From Rhizobium leguminosarum bv. trifolii WSM1325 (lineage in GTDB: Bacteria; Pseudomonadota; Alphaproteobacteria; Rhizobiales; Rhizobiaceae): a DNA stretch of 64,000 bases. The stretch covers positions 2,542,001 to 2,606,000 of the forward strand of contig CP001622.1 in the NCBI GenBank assembly GCA_000023185.1, given 5' to 3'. Positions 34,299-42,701 of this stretch are shown here, piece by piece. Below the pieces are notes generated by a model, which had not been told where the DNA came from, made no database searches, and worked only from the letters and a program-made list of their open reading frames with translations. A program made the position numbers and the translations under genes. Positions within the stretch are counted from its first letter, which is position 1. Each line of letters starts with the position of its first letter.

Positions 34299-35195
34299 AT
34301 GACACTCCTCTCCCTGCAGCCTTCGCCTGACATTCTCCTTTCAAGCGCCGGAAGAGCGTGGAGCGGGCTCGATGCCGCTCTCCTGCGTGTCCCGCGTGGG
34401 CTGTCACGCGTTCGGGACGGTGAACTGCACAGTCTGGGGATCCACGTCGGCCCTCCCGTCAGGGCGGATTGCTCCTGTGGCGGCAAACGGATGCGGCGCT
34501 TGCAGAGGCATGGCGACATCGATTTCGTTCCAGCGGGAATGGACGGCTCCTGGGAGGACGATGCGGACTGCCAGATTCTGCGGTTGAGCCTTCGCCCATC
34601 GCTCCTGGACCAGGTTGCCGAGGATCTTGGAAGAGATGCCGCCATGGTCGATCTGATCCCCCGGCTTCAACTTCGCGACGCCCGCATCGAAGCGATCGGT
34701 TGGGCCATAAGGGCGGATCTCGAGGCCGATACGCCATCTGATCCGCTCTACATCGATCATCTCGCGAACGCATTGGCGGTCCGGCTGATTGAAACCGCCG
34801 ATGGCGGCCGGCAGCACTCGGAACGCTCCGGCGCAGCAAAAATGTCGACGCGCCAGCTGCGAATGCTGACCGATTTTATCGAGACGAACCTTGATCGGAA
34901 ACTTCATCTTGCCGATCTGGCGACGGTCGCAGGTGTCAGCATGACTCGTCTCAAAACACTGTTTCGAAACAGCACCGGAACGCCAGTGCATCAATATGTG
35001 ATCCGTCGCCGCATTGAATATGCACGCGCGCTGATCGCCACGACGACGATGCCGGCAAGCGAGGTCGCTCTTGCCGCCGGTTTTGCCCATCAGAGCCATA
35101 TGGCCTCGACGATGCGCCGTATCCTCGGCCAGACGCCGGGCGAGATCGCTCGCCAGGCAAGCGAAATCCGACCGAAATTGCAAAGAACCGCCTGA
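34299..35195 (+). CDS. AraC-family transcriptional regulator
   Basis: The 298-residue protein has a C-terminal pair of helix-turn-helix motifs: DRKLHLADLATVAGVSMTRLKTLFRNSTGTPVHQYVIRRRIEYAR, then MPASEVALAAGFAHQSHMASTMRRILGQTPGEIAR. The N-terminal sensor (residues 1-180) has no clear cupin signature and contains CSCGGKRMRR. It is upstream of the NTF2-like and NmrA genes on the same strand and is a likely regulator of them. Such AraC-NmrA pairs are common in rhizobia. Confidence 0.92.
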   Translation: MTLLSLQPSPDILLSSAGRAWSGLDAALLRVPRGLSRVRDGELHSLGIHVGPPVRADCSCGGKRMRRLQRHGDIDFVPAGMDGSWEDDADCQILRLSLRPSLLDQVAEDLGRDAAMVDLIPRLQLRDARIEAIGWAIRADLEADTPSDPLYIDHLANALAVRLIETADGGRQHSERSGAAKMSTRQLRMLTDFIETNLDRKLHLADLATVAGVSMTRLKTLFRNSTGTPVHQYVIRRRIEYARALIATTTMPASEVALAAGFAHQSHMASTMRRILGQTPGEIARQASEIRPKLQRTA

Positions 35196-35264
35196 ATCTG
35201 TGCGACGGATTGCGAACGGCTCCCTACTCCTTGCCCGTCTTCAGCAGGGAAAGGAGTTCAGGGA

Positions 35265-35693
35265 ATGTCATCAAGTCTTGCACACACCGAATCCGGGACA
35301 TCGCAGCCCGTCCAGCTCGTCAAGGAATTCTTCGACGCGACCGTGGCGACGCCGGACGGTTTCTGGAATTCGTTCGACGCATACTTCACCGAGGCGACCG
35401 TCTGGGAGAATGTCGGCGTCGCCACCACAGTCGGGCCTGTCGAAGCCCGGAATTTCGCGCGCGCGTTTCCGGTAAAATTCGACCATTTGCGGGTCGAGGA
35501 TCTCGTCCTTTCCGGCGCCGGCGATCGGGTCTATGCCGAACGGCTCGATCATTTCTGCCGGCCGGACGGCTCGATCATTCTTACGGTCCGGGCGCTCGGG
35601 GTCTTGGAGATCGAGGGCAAAAAGATCGCACGTTGGCGCGATTACTTCGACACCGCCGGCTTTGCTGCAGCTTTAGGGGCGCAGCCTGATTAG
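35265..35693 (+). CDS. NTF2-like (limonene-epoxide-hydrolase/SnoaL-type) protein
   Basis: The 142-residue protein has the LEH/SnoaL alpha-plus-beta cone pattern: VQLVKEFFDATVATPDGFWNSFDAYFTEATVWENVG, HLRVEDLVLSGAGDRVYAERLDHF and GKKIARWRDYFDTAGFAAAL. Arg and Asp residues typical of the limonene epoxide hydrolase site (ERLDHF, RWRDYFD) are present, so epoxide hydrolysis or a related role is possible. AGGAG seven bases before ATG 35265. It lies between the AraC and NmrA genes, probably in one unit. Confidence 0.88.
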   Translation: MSSSLAHTESGTSQPVQLVKEFFDATVATPDGFWNSFDAYFTEATVWENVGVATTVGPVEARNFARAFPVKFDHLRVEDLVLSGAGDRVYAERLDHFCRPDGSIILTVRALGVLEIEGKKIARWRDYFDTAGFAAALGAQPD

Positions 35694-35766
35694 GCCACGG
35701 CGCTCAAATCATGCCGAACGACCGTCGACCCCTTGGTCGTTTCTCACCATAACCAGGACATCAAAT

Positions 35767-36645
35767 ATGTTTGCAATTGTCGGAGCCGCCGGAAAGGTGG
35801 GCTATTCAACATCATTGGCACTGCGCAAGGCGGGCCTGCCGGTCAGAGCGATTCTGCGCGACGAGGCAAAGGCAGCGCCGCTCAGCGAAATCGGCTGCGA
35901 GATTGCGCTCGCCGACCTGCGGGATCCTGCAGCGCTCGCCAGGTCGATTGCCGGTGCGGATGCCGTCCAGGTCATCCTCCCACCCCCGCTACGGGCCGAG
36001 GACGCGGTCGGCGAAATGCGGCAATCGATCGAAGGCCTTGCCGAGGCGCTCGGGCAAGCGCGCCCGAAACGAGTGCTGGCAATTTCCGACTACGGCGCTC
36101 ATATCGCCGAAGACGTCGGAATGCCCACTATGTTCCGGGTGTTCGAGGAGCGGCTTCGCCAACTCGATGCCCACAAGATCTTCCTGCGATCGGCCGAACA
36201 TATGGAAGGATGGGGCCTCGTCATTCCGGTCGCCATTGCGTCAGCTACCCTGCCGAGCTTTCACGACCCGGTCGACATGAAGTTCCCAACGATTTCGGCG
36301 GCAGACCTCGGCTTGATTGCCGCGGGCTTGCTGCTGCAGCCCGCCACCGAGGAAAACCCGCAGGTTGTTCATGCCGAAGGACCGCGCCGGTACAGCGCCA
36401 ATGATGTGGCGGCGGCGCTGAGCCAGCTGCTTGGCCGAACAGTTGAAGCACAGGCCGTGCCCCGCTCGCAATGGAAGGAGAGCTTTGAGCGCGCCTTGAG
36501 TCCGAGCGCCACCGAACTGCTGATCAACCTCTACGACGCTCACAACAAAGGCGGGCTGATCGACATCGAACCACAGACAGGCGAAGTTCGCCATGGCGCG
36601 ACCGAACTGATCGACGCGCTCCGGCCGCTTCTTCCGCCGCAGTGA
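35767..36645 (+). CDS. NmrA-family NAD(P)-binding protein
   Basis: The 292-residue atypical SDR starts MFAIVGAAGKVGYSTSLALRKAGLPVRAILRD, with the GxxGxxG dinucleotide loop. It continues with the NmrA-like features IALADLRDPAALARSIAGADAVQVILPP and VLAISDYGAHIAEDVGMPTMF, then a C-terminal substrate domain (AEGPRRYSANDVAAALSQLLGRTVEAQAVP). There is no canonical YxxxK. Members are redox sensors or quinone/isoflavone-type reductases. It forms a cluster with the AraC and NTF2-like genes. Confidence 0.9.
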   Translation: MFAIVGAAGKVGYSTSLALRKAGLPVRAILRDEAKAAPLSEIGCEIALADLRDPAALARSIAGADAVQVILPPPLRAEDAVGEMRQSIEGLAEALGQARPKRVLAISDYGAHIAEDVGMPTMFRVFEERLRQLDAHKIFLRSAEHMEGWGLVIPVAIASATLPSFHDPVDMKFPTISAADLGLIAAGLLLQPATEENPQVVHAEGPRRYSANDVAAALSQLLGRTVEAQAVPRSQWKESFERALSPSATELLINLYDAHNKGGLIDIEPQTGEVRHGATELIDALRPLLPPQ

Positions 36646-36657
36646 CGTCGAAACCTG

Positions 36658-36686
36658 GCTCTTGCAGTCGAGCGGACTGCAAGAGC
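36658..36686. terminator. Perfect 12-bp hairpin between convergent genes
   Basis: GCTCTTGCAGTC (36658-36669) pairs perfectly with GACTGCAAGAGC (36675-36686) across a five-base loop GAGCG. It starts 12 bases after the NmrA stop and 56 bases before the end of the convergent permease gene, so it can serve both. There is no long T-tract on either strand. Confidence 0.7.
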
Positions 36687-36742
36687 AATCCGCTGTTCGC
36701 AGTGATGATTTCACCCGCCAGGCAGGTTTAAGCAGCAAGCCT

Positions 36743-37945
36743 CTACCCTCTCGCCCGCAAAGCCGAGGTCAGCGACAGCCGTGTCGCCGCAAGTGCCGGC
36801 AACGCGCCGCCGATTATGCCGATGGCAAGTCCCAGCAGTCCGGCGGTGAGCGCGACGTCGGCGCTGACGTCGAGCTGGAAGGCCATCTTGGTATTGTCAG
36901 CGCCCATCGTACTGGCCTGCCAGCCGTTGAAGGCGAGCCATGAGGCGAGGATGCCGAGGGCGACGCCTGCGACTGAGAGAAGCACGGCCTCGACCCAGGT
37001 GGCAGTGAAGGCCGGCAGGCGGCCGAAGCCGAGCAGGCGCAGCGTGGCGATTTCGACCGTGCGGTCGGAGACCGAACTCATCATCGTGTTCAGCGCGCCA
37101 GCGGTGGCGCCGACCGCCATCAACAGCGCCAGCGGCCAGCCGAACAGGCGGATGAGGCTCGCGGTACGCTCAGATTGCGCGGCATAAAGATCGGCCTCGG
37201 AGACGGCGGTGAGCGGCGCACCGGGAAATACGGAGAGATGCTCCTGCAACACAGGCAACCCGCCTGCCCCCGCAAGCCGCACGCGCAGGCTCTGCACCTG
37301 CCCCTGCCGATCGAAGGCCGATTGCACCGCCTCCAGATCCGCCCAGATCTCGGATTCGAAGGCGCTGCCGCCTGACGTGAAATGCCCGACGACCGTCCAG
37401 TCGACCGCGCCGAGTCGCACCTTGTCGCCGACGGCGAAGCCGGAGAATTCATCGGCGATGCGGGCGCCGACGACGATATCGCGGGCGCCTGGTGAAAACA
37501 GCCTGCCCGCCGACAGCGTGGCGCGGTCGCGCAAGCCGGGGCCGGCCAGATCCATGCCCCGCAGCGACAGCGTCTGATCGGCGCCGTCGCTTGCCCTAGT
37601 GACATCGACGGCAACGACGATCTCGCGCGACAGCGCCAGGCCGCCCGCGGCATTCCGCGCCACGCCGATCCCGCCGGTTGCGGCGGTCAGGCTGCGGATC
37701 GCTTCGGCCGGCACATCCGAGCCGGTCTCCTGGTTGGTGCCGCCGCCGAGAATGACGGCGATGCCGGTCGAACCCGCGCCTTGAAGGGCTGCCTCAAAGC
37801 CCCTGGCCATGGCGAGAAAACCCGCAAGCACCGCCACCACGAGCGCCACCGAGAGTACCATCGACAGCGAGATCCACAGCCGCCGCGGCAGGCTGCCGAG
37901 ATTGACTCTGATCATGAGAAAGATCTGCTTGAGCGTTAATGACAT
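36743..37945 (-). CDS. FtsX/MacB-like ABC transporter permease (second permease)
   Basis: The 400-residue permease has an N-terminal helix (LWISLSMVLSVALVVAVLAGFLAMARG), a large periplasmic domain of about 220 residues (GGGTNQETGSDVPAEAIRSL to AVSEADLYAAQSERT), and three C-terminal helices ending ALPALAATRLSLTSALRARG. This is the FtsX/MacB_PCD topology used for efflux without a transmembrane pumping cycle. ATG 37945 lies four bases after the stop of the upstream permease. It completes a four-gene operon (adaptor, ATPase, two permeases). Confidence 0.92.
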   Translation of the reverse strand: MSLTLKQIFLMIRVNLGSLPRRLWISLSMVLSVALVVAVLAGFLAMARGFEAALQGAGSTGIAVILGGGTNQETGSDVPAEAIRSLTAATGGIGVARNAAGGLALSREIVVAVDVTRASDGADQTLSLRGMDLAGPGLRDRATLSAGRLFSPGARDIVVGARIADEFSGFAVGDKVRLGAVDWTVVGHFTSGGSAFESEIWADLEAVQSAFDRQGQVQSLRVRLAGAGGLPVLQEHLSVFPGAPLTAVSEADLYAAQSERTASLIRLFGWPLALLMAVGATAGALNTMMSSVSDRTVEIATLRLLGFGRLPAFTATWVEAVLLSVAGVALGILASWLAFNGWQASTMGADNTKMAFQLDVSADVALTAGLLGLAIGIIGGALPALAATRLSLTSALRARG

Positions 37946-37949
37946 TCGA

Positions 37950-39089
37950 CTATCTCGTTCTGAAAGCGTTGACGATGGGCAGGCGCATGGCATTGGCGGC
38001 AGGCAGCAATCCAGTCAGGAGGCCGAGACCGGCGATGATGGCGACGGATTTCAGCAGCACGGACGAGGTGAAGGCGAGGCCGAATTCCGGCCCGGCAAAC
38101 AGCGTCGCGAGCTTGGCGAGAACGAGCCCACCCGCCCCGCCGACGGCGAAGACGAACAGTGTCTCGCCGAGGATCAACGCAATGATCCGCCCCCTGGAAA
38201 AGCCGAGCACCTTCATGACGCCGATCTCGAAGCTGCGCTCCCTCACGGCAAAGAGCATGGTGTTGACCACGATCATCAGGATCGTCACGAAGGCGGCGCC
38301 GACGACGAGGCTGACGATCAGGCCGATATCGGCGAACTGCCGCAAGAAAGCCTCGAGGAACTGCTTTTCTGATTGAGTGCGCGTCGGTGCCGCCGAATTG
38401 GCAAACAGCGCGTCGATTCTTGCCGCCAGCACGGCAGATGAAACGCCCGATCGCGGTCGCACCACGAAGCCATCGACTGTATCCTTGCCGCGGGCGCGCG
38501 CCGCATTGACGGCATCATAGCGGGCGATCATGAAATAGGTGTCGGTGCTGGCGTCGGCCCCCTCGAAGATGCCGGAGATCTCAAAACTCCAGTTGCGGCT
38601 GCCGTCTTCCCTTGTCAGGTGGCTGGTGACGCCGATGCGCTGGCCGACCGACCAGCCCTGCGCCTCCGCCAGCGCCCGGCCGACCAGCACCCGGTCACGG
38701 CCCTCTTCCAGCGCTGATATCAGCTGCGGCGTCAGCCTGAGCTCGTCGCCATTGGCCGCGGCGATCAATCGTGGATCGACCGCGCTCGTCATCACGACAT
38801 TCTTCTCGACATCGACGAAGCCCCGCATGCGCGTCATGTAGGCGACGGCGGCGACATCGCTATCGGCGGCGATCCTGTTGAGATAGCCAAGCGGCAGCGG
38901 CTGCGCCCGCCCCGATCTGTTGAAGACGCCGAGCAGCGTATCGCTCGCCCCGGCCGCCCCTTGCGAGCCGCTGAGAAAGCTCGCCGTCAGCCCATAGATC
39001 AGGAAGGCGACGCCGACCGAGAACATCAGAAGCGTGGCCCTGAGCGGCTTGCGCCAAGCATTGCGGCGCATCAGCTGGAAGAAGGTCAT
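37950..39089 (-). CDS. FtsX/MacB-like ABC transporter permease (first permease)
   Basis: The 379-residue permease starts MTFFQLMRRNAWRKPLRATLLMFSVGVAFLIYGLTASFLSG. It has a periplasmic core (residues about 50-260) and C-terminal helices LIVSLVVGAAFVTILMIVVNTMLFAVRERSFEIGVMKVLGFSRGRII with the FtsX-typical RERxxExGxxKxLG coupling segment. Its ATG overlaps the stop of the ATPase gene by four bases, so translation is coupled. It pairs with the following permease as a heterodimer. Confidence 0.92.
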   Translation of the reverse strand: MTFFQLMRRNAWRKPLRATLLMFSVGVAFLIYGLTASFLSGSQGAAGASDTLLGVFNRSGRAQPLPLGYLNRIAADSDVAAVAYMTRMRGFVDVEKNVVMTSAVDPRLIAAANGDELRLTPQLISALEEGRDRVLVGRALAEAQGWSVGQRIGVTSHLTREDGSRNWSFEISGIFEGADASTDTYFMIARYDAVNAARARGKDTVDGFVVRPRSGVSSAVLAARIDALFANSAAPTRTQSEKQFLEAFLRQFADIGLIVSLVVGAAFVTILMIVVNTMLFAVRERSFEIGVMKVLGFSRGRIIALILGETLFVFAVGGAGGLVLAKLATLFAGPEFGLAFTSSVLLKSVAIIAGLGLLTGLLPAANAMRLPIVNAFRTR

Positions 39090-39790
39090 TGGGCCAACCT
39101 TTCCTGCTCAACGAATTCGCCCTTATTGAGATGCAGCGTGCGCCGGGCAAAGGAAGCCGCCTCGGGATCATGCGTCACCATAATGATGGTCTTCCGCAGT
39201 TCTCGATTAAGAAAGCCGAGCATCTCCAGGATATCATTCGCCGATTTCCGATCCAGATCCCCGGTCGGCTCGTCGCAGAGAAGCAGATCAGGATCGCTGA
39301 CGATGGCGCGGGCGATGCCGACACGCTGCAGCTGCCCGCCGGACATGCTGGATGGAAACTGCCGCTGCCGCCCGGAGAGCCCGACCAGATCCATCACGGT
39401 TTCGACGCGCGCCCGCCGCTCCTTGCGCTTGAGCGGTTTCAACAGCAGCGGCAGCTCGATATTCTCGCCCGCATTCAGCATCGGCAGCAGATTGTAGAAC
39501 TGGAAGACGATGCCCATGCTGTGTGCCCGCCATGCGGCTCTGGCGCCCTCGCCCATCTGCTCGAGATGGCTGCGGCCGATCCTGATCTCCCCTCCGTCGG
39601 GGCTGTCGATACCGCCGAGCATATTGAGCAGTGTCGATTTCCCCGAGCCCGACGGCCCCATGACGGCGACGAAATCGCCGCGTGCTATGGAAAGGTCGAG
39701 CCCGGAAAAGATCGGGATCGTCTCCGCGCCGATCCTGAATGCCTTCCTGACGCCGCGAAGCGCGATATAAGGTTCTTGAGTGTCGGTCAT
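39086..39790 (-). CDS. ABC transporter ATPase (MacB/LolD type)
   Basis: The 234-residue ATPase has Walker A MGPSGSGKSTLLNMLGGIDSP near residue 43, Q-loop GIVFQFYNLLPMLNAGENIELPL, signature MSGGQLQRVGIARA, Walker B LLLCDEPTGDLD and H-loop VTHDPEAA. The GGIDxPxxGEI and FYNLLP features are typical of the MacB/LolD/FtsE group. It overlaps the adaptor stop and the permease start by four bases each. Its task is to drive the two FtsX-like permeases. Confidence 0.95.
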   Translation of the reverse strand: MTDTQEPYIALRGVRKAFRIGAETIPIFSGLDLSIARGDFVAVMGPSGSGKSTLLNMLGGIDSPDGGEIRIGRSHLEQMGEGARAAWRAHSMGIVFQFYNLLPMLNAGENIELPLLLKPLKRKERRARVETVMDLVGLSGRQRQFPSSMSGGQLQRVGIARAIVSDPDLLLCDEPTGDLDRKSANDILEMLGFLNRELRKTIIMVTHDPEAASFARRTLHLNKGEFVEQERLAQ

Positions 39791-41007
39791 CGCTCTGCTC
39801 CTTGCTTCTGGTCTCTGGTATCCCCGGCCTGCGGCCGAAAGGTCGTAGGTCCGCCCGTGTGTGCGCCGGTGCCCGGGGGATTAGAGGCTGTGGGAACAGA
39901 GGTTGCGGCCTCACCCACCACAAGGCGGATGCGCGCGGCCATGGCGGGGCGCATGTCTGGCGGCGGCGAGGAGAGCGACAGGCGAAGCGTCACCGTCCCC
40001 TTCTCGCGCGAAATCACCGGAGCGATCTTCGATACTTCCACCGCAAAGGGCAGGTCGGGAAAGCCGTCGAGCGCAGCCTCACCACGCAAGCCTGGCCGCA
40101 TCAACGCGATATTCGCCTCCGCCACATCGGCATCGATGACCATGTTTGCCATGTCGGCAATCGCAAGCAGGCTTTCATTCTCCCGCACGCTGTCCTCGCG
40201 CGACAGCACGGTGTCGCCGACATGCGCGGTAAGCCGCGTAACTGTGCCTGATATCGGCGCCCGGACGGTCAGCGCCTCCACCTGCTCGCGCGCCCTGTCG
40301 ATATCGAGATCGGCCTTGGCCACGTCCTGCCGTGCCTGCAGGGCGGCATTCTCGGCAGTGTCGAACGCCGTCTTCGCCTCCTCCAGTGTCTGCGCCGACA
40401 TCGCATCGCGCCCGGCCAGCCGCTCGATCCGCGTGAGCGAAGACCGCGCCTGCGAGAGATCAATACTCTTCGCCGCCAGCGCTAGCTCCGCCGACCGCCT
40501 GGCAATCTCGGCGCCCTCAAGCGCAAAGCGCGCACCTGCATCATCGAGCCGCACCAGAACCTGCCCCACCGCCACCCGGTCGCCGGCCTCGACTTCAACA
40601 GTGACGATCCGCCCCTCATATTTGGAGAAGACGGTGGCGATGTCGGATGCCACGACGTAGCCGGAGCCGGTGACTTCCCGGGGCGGCCATGCCCTGTCCG
40701 CTGGGTCATTGGAGGGCAGAGCCCGGATCGGATCGGCGGCGGGCACGTCTGTTCCATCGACGGATATTGCGGCCTCGTCCTTGCCTATGAAACCCGCAAG
40801 CACAGTCTCGATGCGCTCCAGCGTATCGGGCCGATAGAAAAGAACCACCGCCAGCGATGCCGTCGTGGCAAGGGCCAGCATTGCTCCAGGGATCACCCAC
40901 CGTCGGGCACGAGGCTCCGGCGGCTCTGTCTTGAAAGCCGCGAGCCTGATCGAAAGTGATCTCAGCTTGGCGGCAAGGTCTCGGTCATGTTCTGATGTCG
41001 TGTTCAT
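39787..41007 (-). CDS. Periplasmic adaptor (membrane fusion) protein, MacA/HlyD-like
   Basis: The 406-residue protein has one N-terminal membrane helix (WVIPGAMLALATTASLAVVLFY), a lipoyl half-motif (RIVTVEVEAGDRVAVGQVLVRLDD), a coiled-coil hairpin of about 90 residues (ALEGAEIARRSAELALAAK to DIDRAREQVEAL), the second lipoyl half (VRAPISGTVTRLTAHVGDTV) and a beta-barrel. It links the inner-membrane ABC part to the periplasm or an outer channel. ATG 41007 is chosen for correct helix placement over the longer frame to 41166. First gene of the operon. Confidence 0.92.
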   Translation of the reverse strand: MNTTSEHDRDLAAKLRSLSIRLAAFKTEPPEPRARRWVIPGAMLALATTASLAVVLFYRPDTLERIETVLAGFIGKDEAAISVDGTDVPAADPIRALPSNDPADRAWPPREVTGSGYVVASDIATVFSKYEGRIVTVEVEAGDRVAVGQVLVRLDDAGARFALEGAEIARRSAELALAAKSIDLSQARSSLTRIERLAGRDAMSAQTLEEAKTAFDTAENAALQARQDVAKADLDIDRAREQVEALTVRAPISGTVTRLTAHVGDTVLSREDSVRENESLLAIADMANMVIDADVAEANIALMRPGLRGEAALDGFPDLPFAVEVSKIAPVISREKGTVTLRLSLSSPPPDMRPAMAARIRLVVGEAATSVPTASNPPGTGAHTGGPTTFRPQAGDTRDQKQGAER

Positions 41008-41108
41008 GCCGCCACAATGACCAACAGCGGCAAAACCGCGACCTCGAACACGTTTCTGACAGTCCTCGATCGCGATTGTGTACGTGGCGCGGCTAGGCAC
41101 ACCGGTCA

Positions 41109-41155
41109 GCCCTCGTGGTGAGGAAGCCCGAAGGGCCGTCTCGAACCACGAGGGC
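41109..41155. repeat. Palindromic repeat, first copy
   Basis: GCCCTCGTGGT (41109-41119) pairs perfectly with ACCACGAGGGC (41145-41155). The interior has AGGCCC-type complementarity (AAGCCCGAAGGGCCGTCT). The same layout recurs 187 bases downstream with identical arm spacing. Confidence 0.8.
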
Positions 41156-41295
41156 GAGTGGCGCATTGTTAGAGCGACGCGGTGGCCAGCCCATCCTTCG
41201 AGGCCCCTGCGGGGGCACCTCAGGATGAGCCTGGAGGCCTCCTCTCACGATCTGAGATACACCAATCACTCAGCGCGGAAAGACACCTGCGATTA

Positions 41296-41342
41296 GCCCT
41301 CATGGTGAGGAGGCCCGGGGGGCCGTCTCGAACCACGAGGGC
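41296..41342. repeat. Palindromic repeat, second copy
   Basis: GCCCTCATGGT (41296-41306) pairs with ACCACGAGGGC (41332-41342), with one G-T type change relative to the first copy. The interior is GGCCCGGGGGGCCGTC. About 42 of 47 bases match the first copy, in the same orientation. Confidence 0.8.
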
Positions 41343-41378
41343 GGGTGATTGCGGAGGTGGGAGCTGAGAGGACGCACC

Positions 41379-42467
41379 TCAGGACGAGGCCGGAGAGCCC
41401 CCCGCCCCGCCCTTCCTCTCCCGCCAGGCAAGCGGCGTCATGTCGGTCACGCGGCGGAATTCGCGGTTGAAGTTGGACTTGGTCTGGAAGCCGACCTCGA
41501 ACATCACCTCGGTCACCGATTTCTGGGTAGCGGCAAGCAGCCGGCAGGCCTCGCCGATCCTGTGGTCATTGACATATTGCGAGACGTTCTTGTCCATCGC
41601 CCGGTTGATCGCCGTCGAGATCTGGCGGGCGGGAATGCCGGCCTTGCGGGCCAGCCGGTCGAGATTGAGATTGGCGTCGCGATAGAGTTTCCTTGCCTCC
41701 ATCAGCGCATCGACGGTGGCGATCGTCTCTTTGTCCTCGGTCGTTTCGAACTTCAGCACCGCCTCCATCGTCTCGGCCGGCGCCCGGCTTCGGCTGGCGG
41801 CGGCTGCCGCAATGCCGAGGATGACGAGAACCGCGAGATTGCTGACGCTGATCAGCGTCAGCGCATGCTCGCCATGCGCCCATGTGAAATCGAAAAAGAC
41901 GAAGATATCGACCGAGGCCGACAGGCATAGCGCCGCCGCCGCGAAGATGATGGCCCGATAGGCCGGCACCGCTCCCTCGAAGGGCGCAAGCCGAAGCGCA
42001 TCCGCGCCCGGCCGCATCAGAAGCAGGATCGCCAGGGCATAACCGACGAAGACAAGCACCAGCGCGATATCAATCACATCCCGCCAGACCACCATCAATA
42101 AGAGGATGACGGCCGTGGGCACGGCATGCAGCGCAATCCGCGCCGCCAGCGGCCGCCGGCTCGTCCTTACCAGCCTGGAAACCCCGGCATAGGCAAGCGG
42201 CGGCACCATCGCCGCGGTGACCGGCGCGATCACGCCTACCGCCTGCACTCCGTAGCCCCAGCGCAGGCCGGAGAGGACGGATTGCAGCACGGCAAGCAGG
42301 ATCAATGCCAGAAACGGCAGGTTGGGCTGCGCCTCCTCGTCGCGCCTGAGGACGGTGACGAAGAGGATGAGCAGCAGAAGGGCAACGACGAAGGGAAGCG
42401 GAATGAACAGCATGGCCTGATAGGATCGGAGTGGCGAATGGATGGCCATCATTGCCGAGATCCTCAC
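41379..42467 (-). CDS. AraC-family regulator with N-terminal membrane domain
   Basis: The 362-residue protein has six or seven membrane helices in residues 1-220 (MLFIPLPFVVALLLLILFVTVL, FLALILLAVLQSVLSGL, ALVLVFVGYALAILLLM and others). A C-terminal AraC DNA-binding domain follows (YRDANLNLDRLARKAGIPARQISTAINRAMDKNVSQYVNDHRI, then QKSVTEVMFEVGFQTKSNFNREFRRVTDMTPLAWR). This is a one-component membrane sensor-regulator. GTG 42467 has GGAGG nine bases upstream. It sits directly upstream of the efflux operon and may control it in response to an envelope signal. Confidence 0.92.
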   Translation of the reverse strand: MRISAMMAIHSPLRSYQAMLFIPLPFVVALLLLILFVTVLRRDEEAQPNLPFLALILLAVLQSVLSGLRWGYGVQAVGVIAPVTAAMVPPLAYAGVSRLVRTSRRPLAARIALHAVPTAVILLLMVVWRDVIDIALVLVFVGYALAILLLMRPGADALRLAPFEGAVPAYRAIIFAAAALCLSASVDIFVFFDFTWAHGEHALTLISVSNLAVLVILGIAAAAASRSRAPAETMEAVLKFETTEDKETIATVDALMEARKLYRDANLNLDRLARKAGIPARQISTAINRAMDKNVSQYVNDHRIGEACRLLAATQKSVTEVMFEVGFQTKSNFNREFRRVTDMTPLAWRERKGGAGGSPASS

Positions 42468-42701
42468 CCGGCGCGACCTCCATCATGTTTTAGGACGCGT
42501 TAGGCTGGGATTTTTTTGTGAGCGATATGCCGGGCCATCCCTCGTCCGACGGTCCGGGGCCGCCCTGCAGATTCTGCGTCGAGGACAAGTGGCGGCGATC
42601 ATTGTGGCGAACCGTGCGCCGGTTGGCATTCCGCAGTGGCGCGCGCCGACAGGCGAGCGCGGATCATAAAATACCATGCACGCGCTCTTCGAGGGCCCCG
42701 C

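Larger units (their letters stand above)
41008..41378. other. Intergenic stretch with two copies of a palindromic repeat
   Basis: The spacer lies between the efflux operon and the membrane-anchored AraC gene, both on the minus strand, so it carries the efflux promoter and the AraC gene end. It holds two direct copies (41109-41155 and 41296-41342) of a 47-base palindromic sequence. Between them are CATCCTTCGAGG- and CACCTCAGGATGAG-type words, typical of another rhizobial dispersed repeat. No gene is present. Confidence 0.6.
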
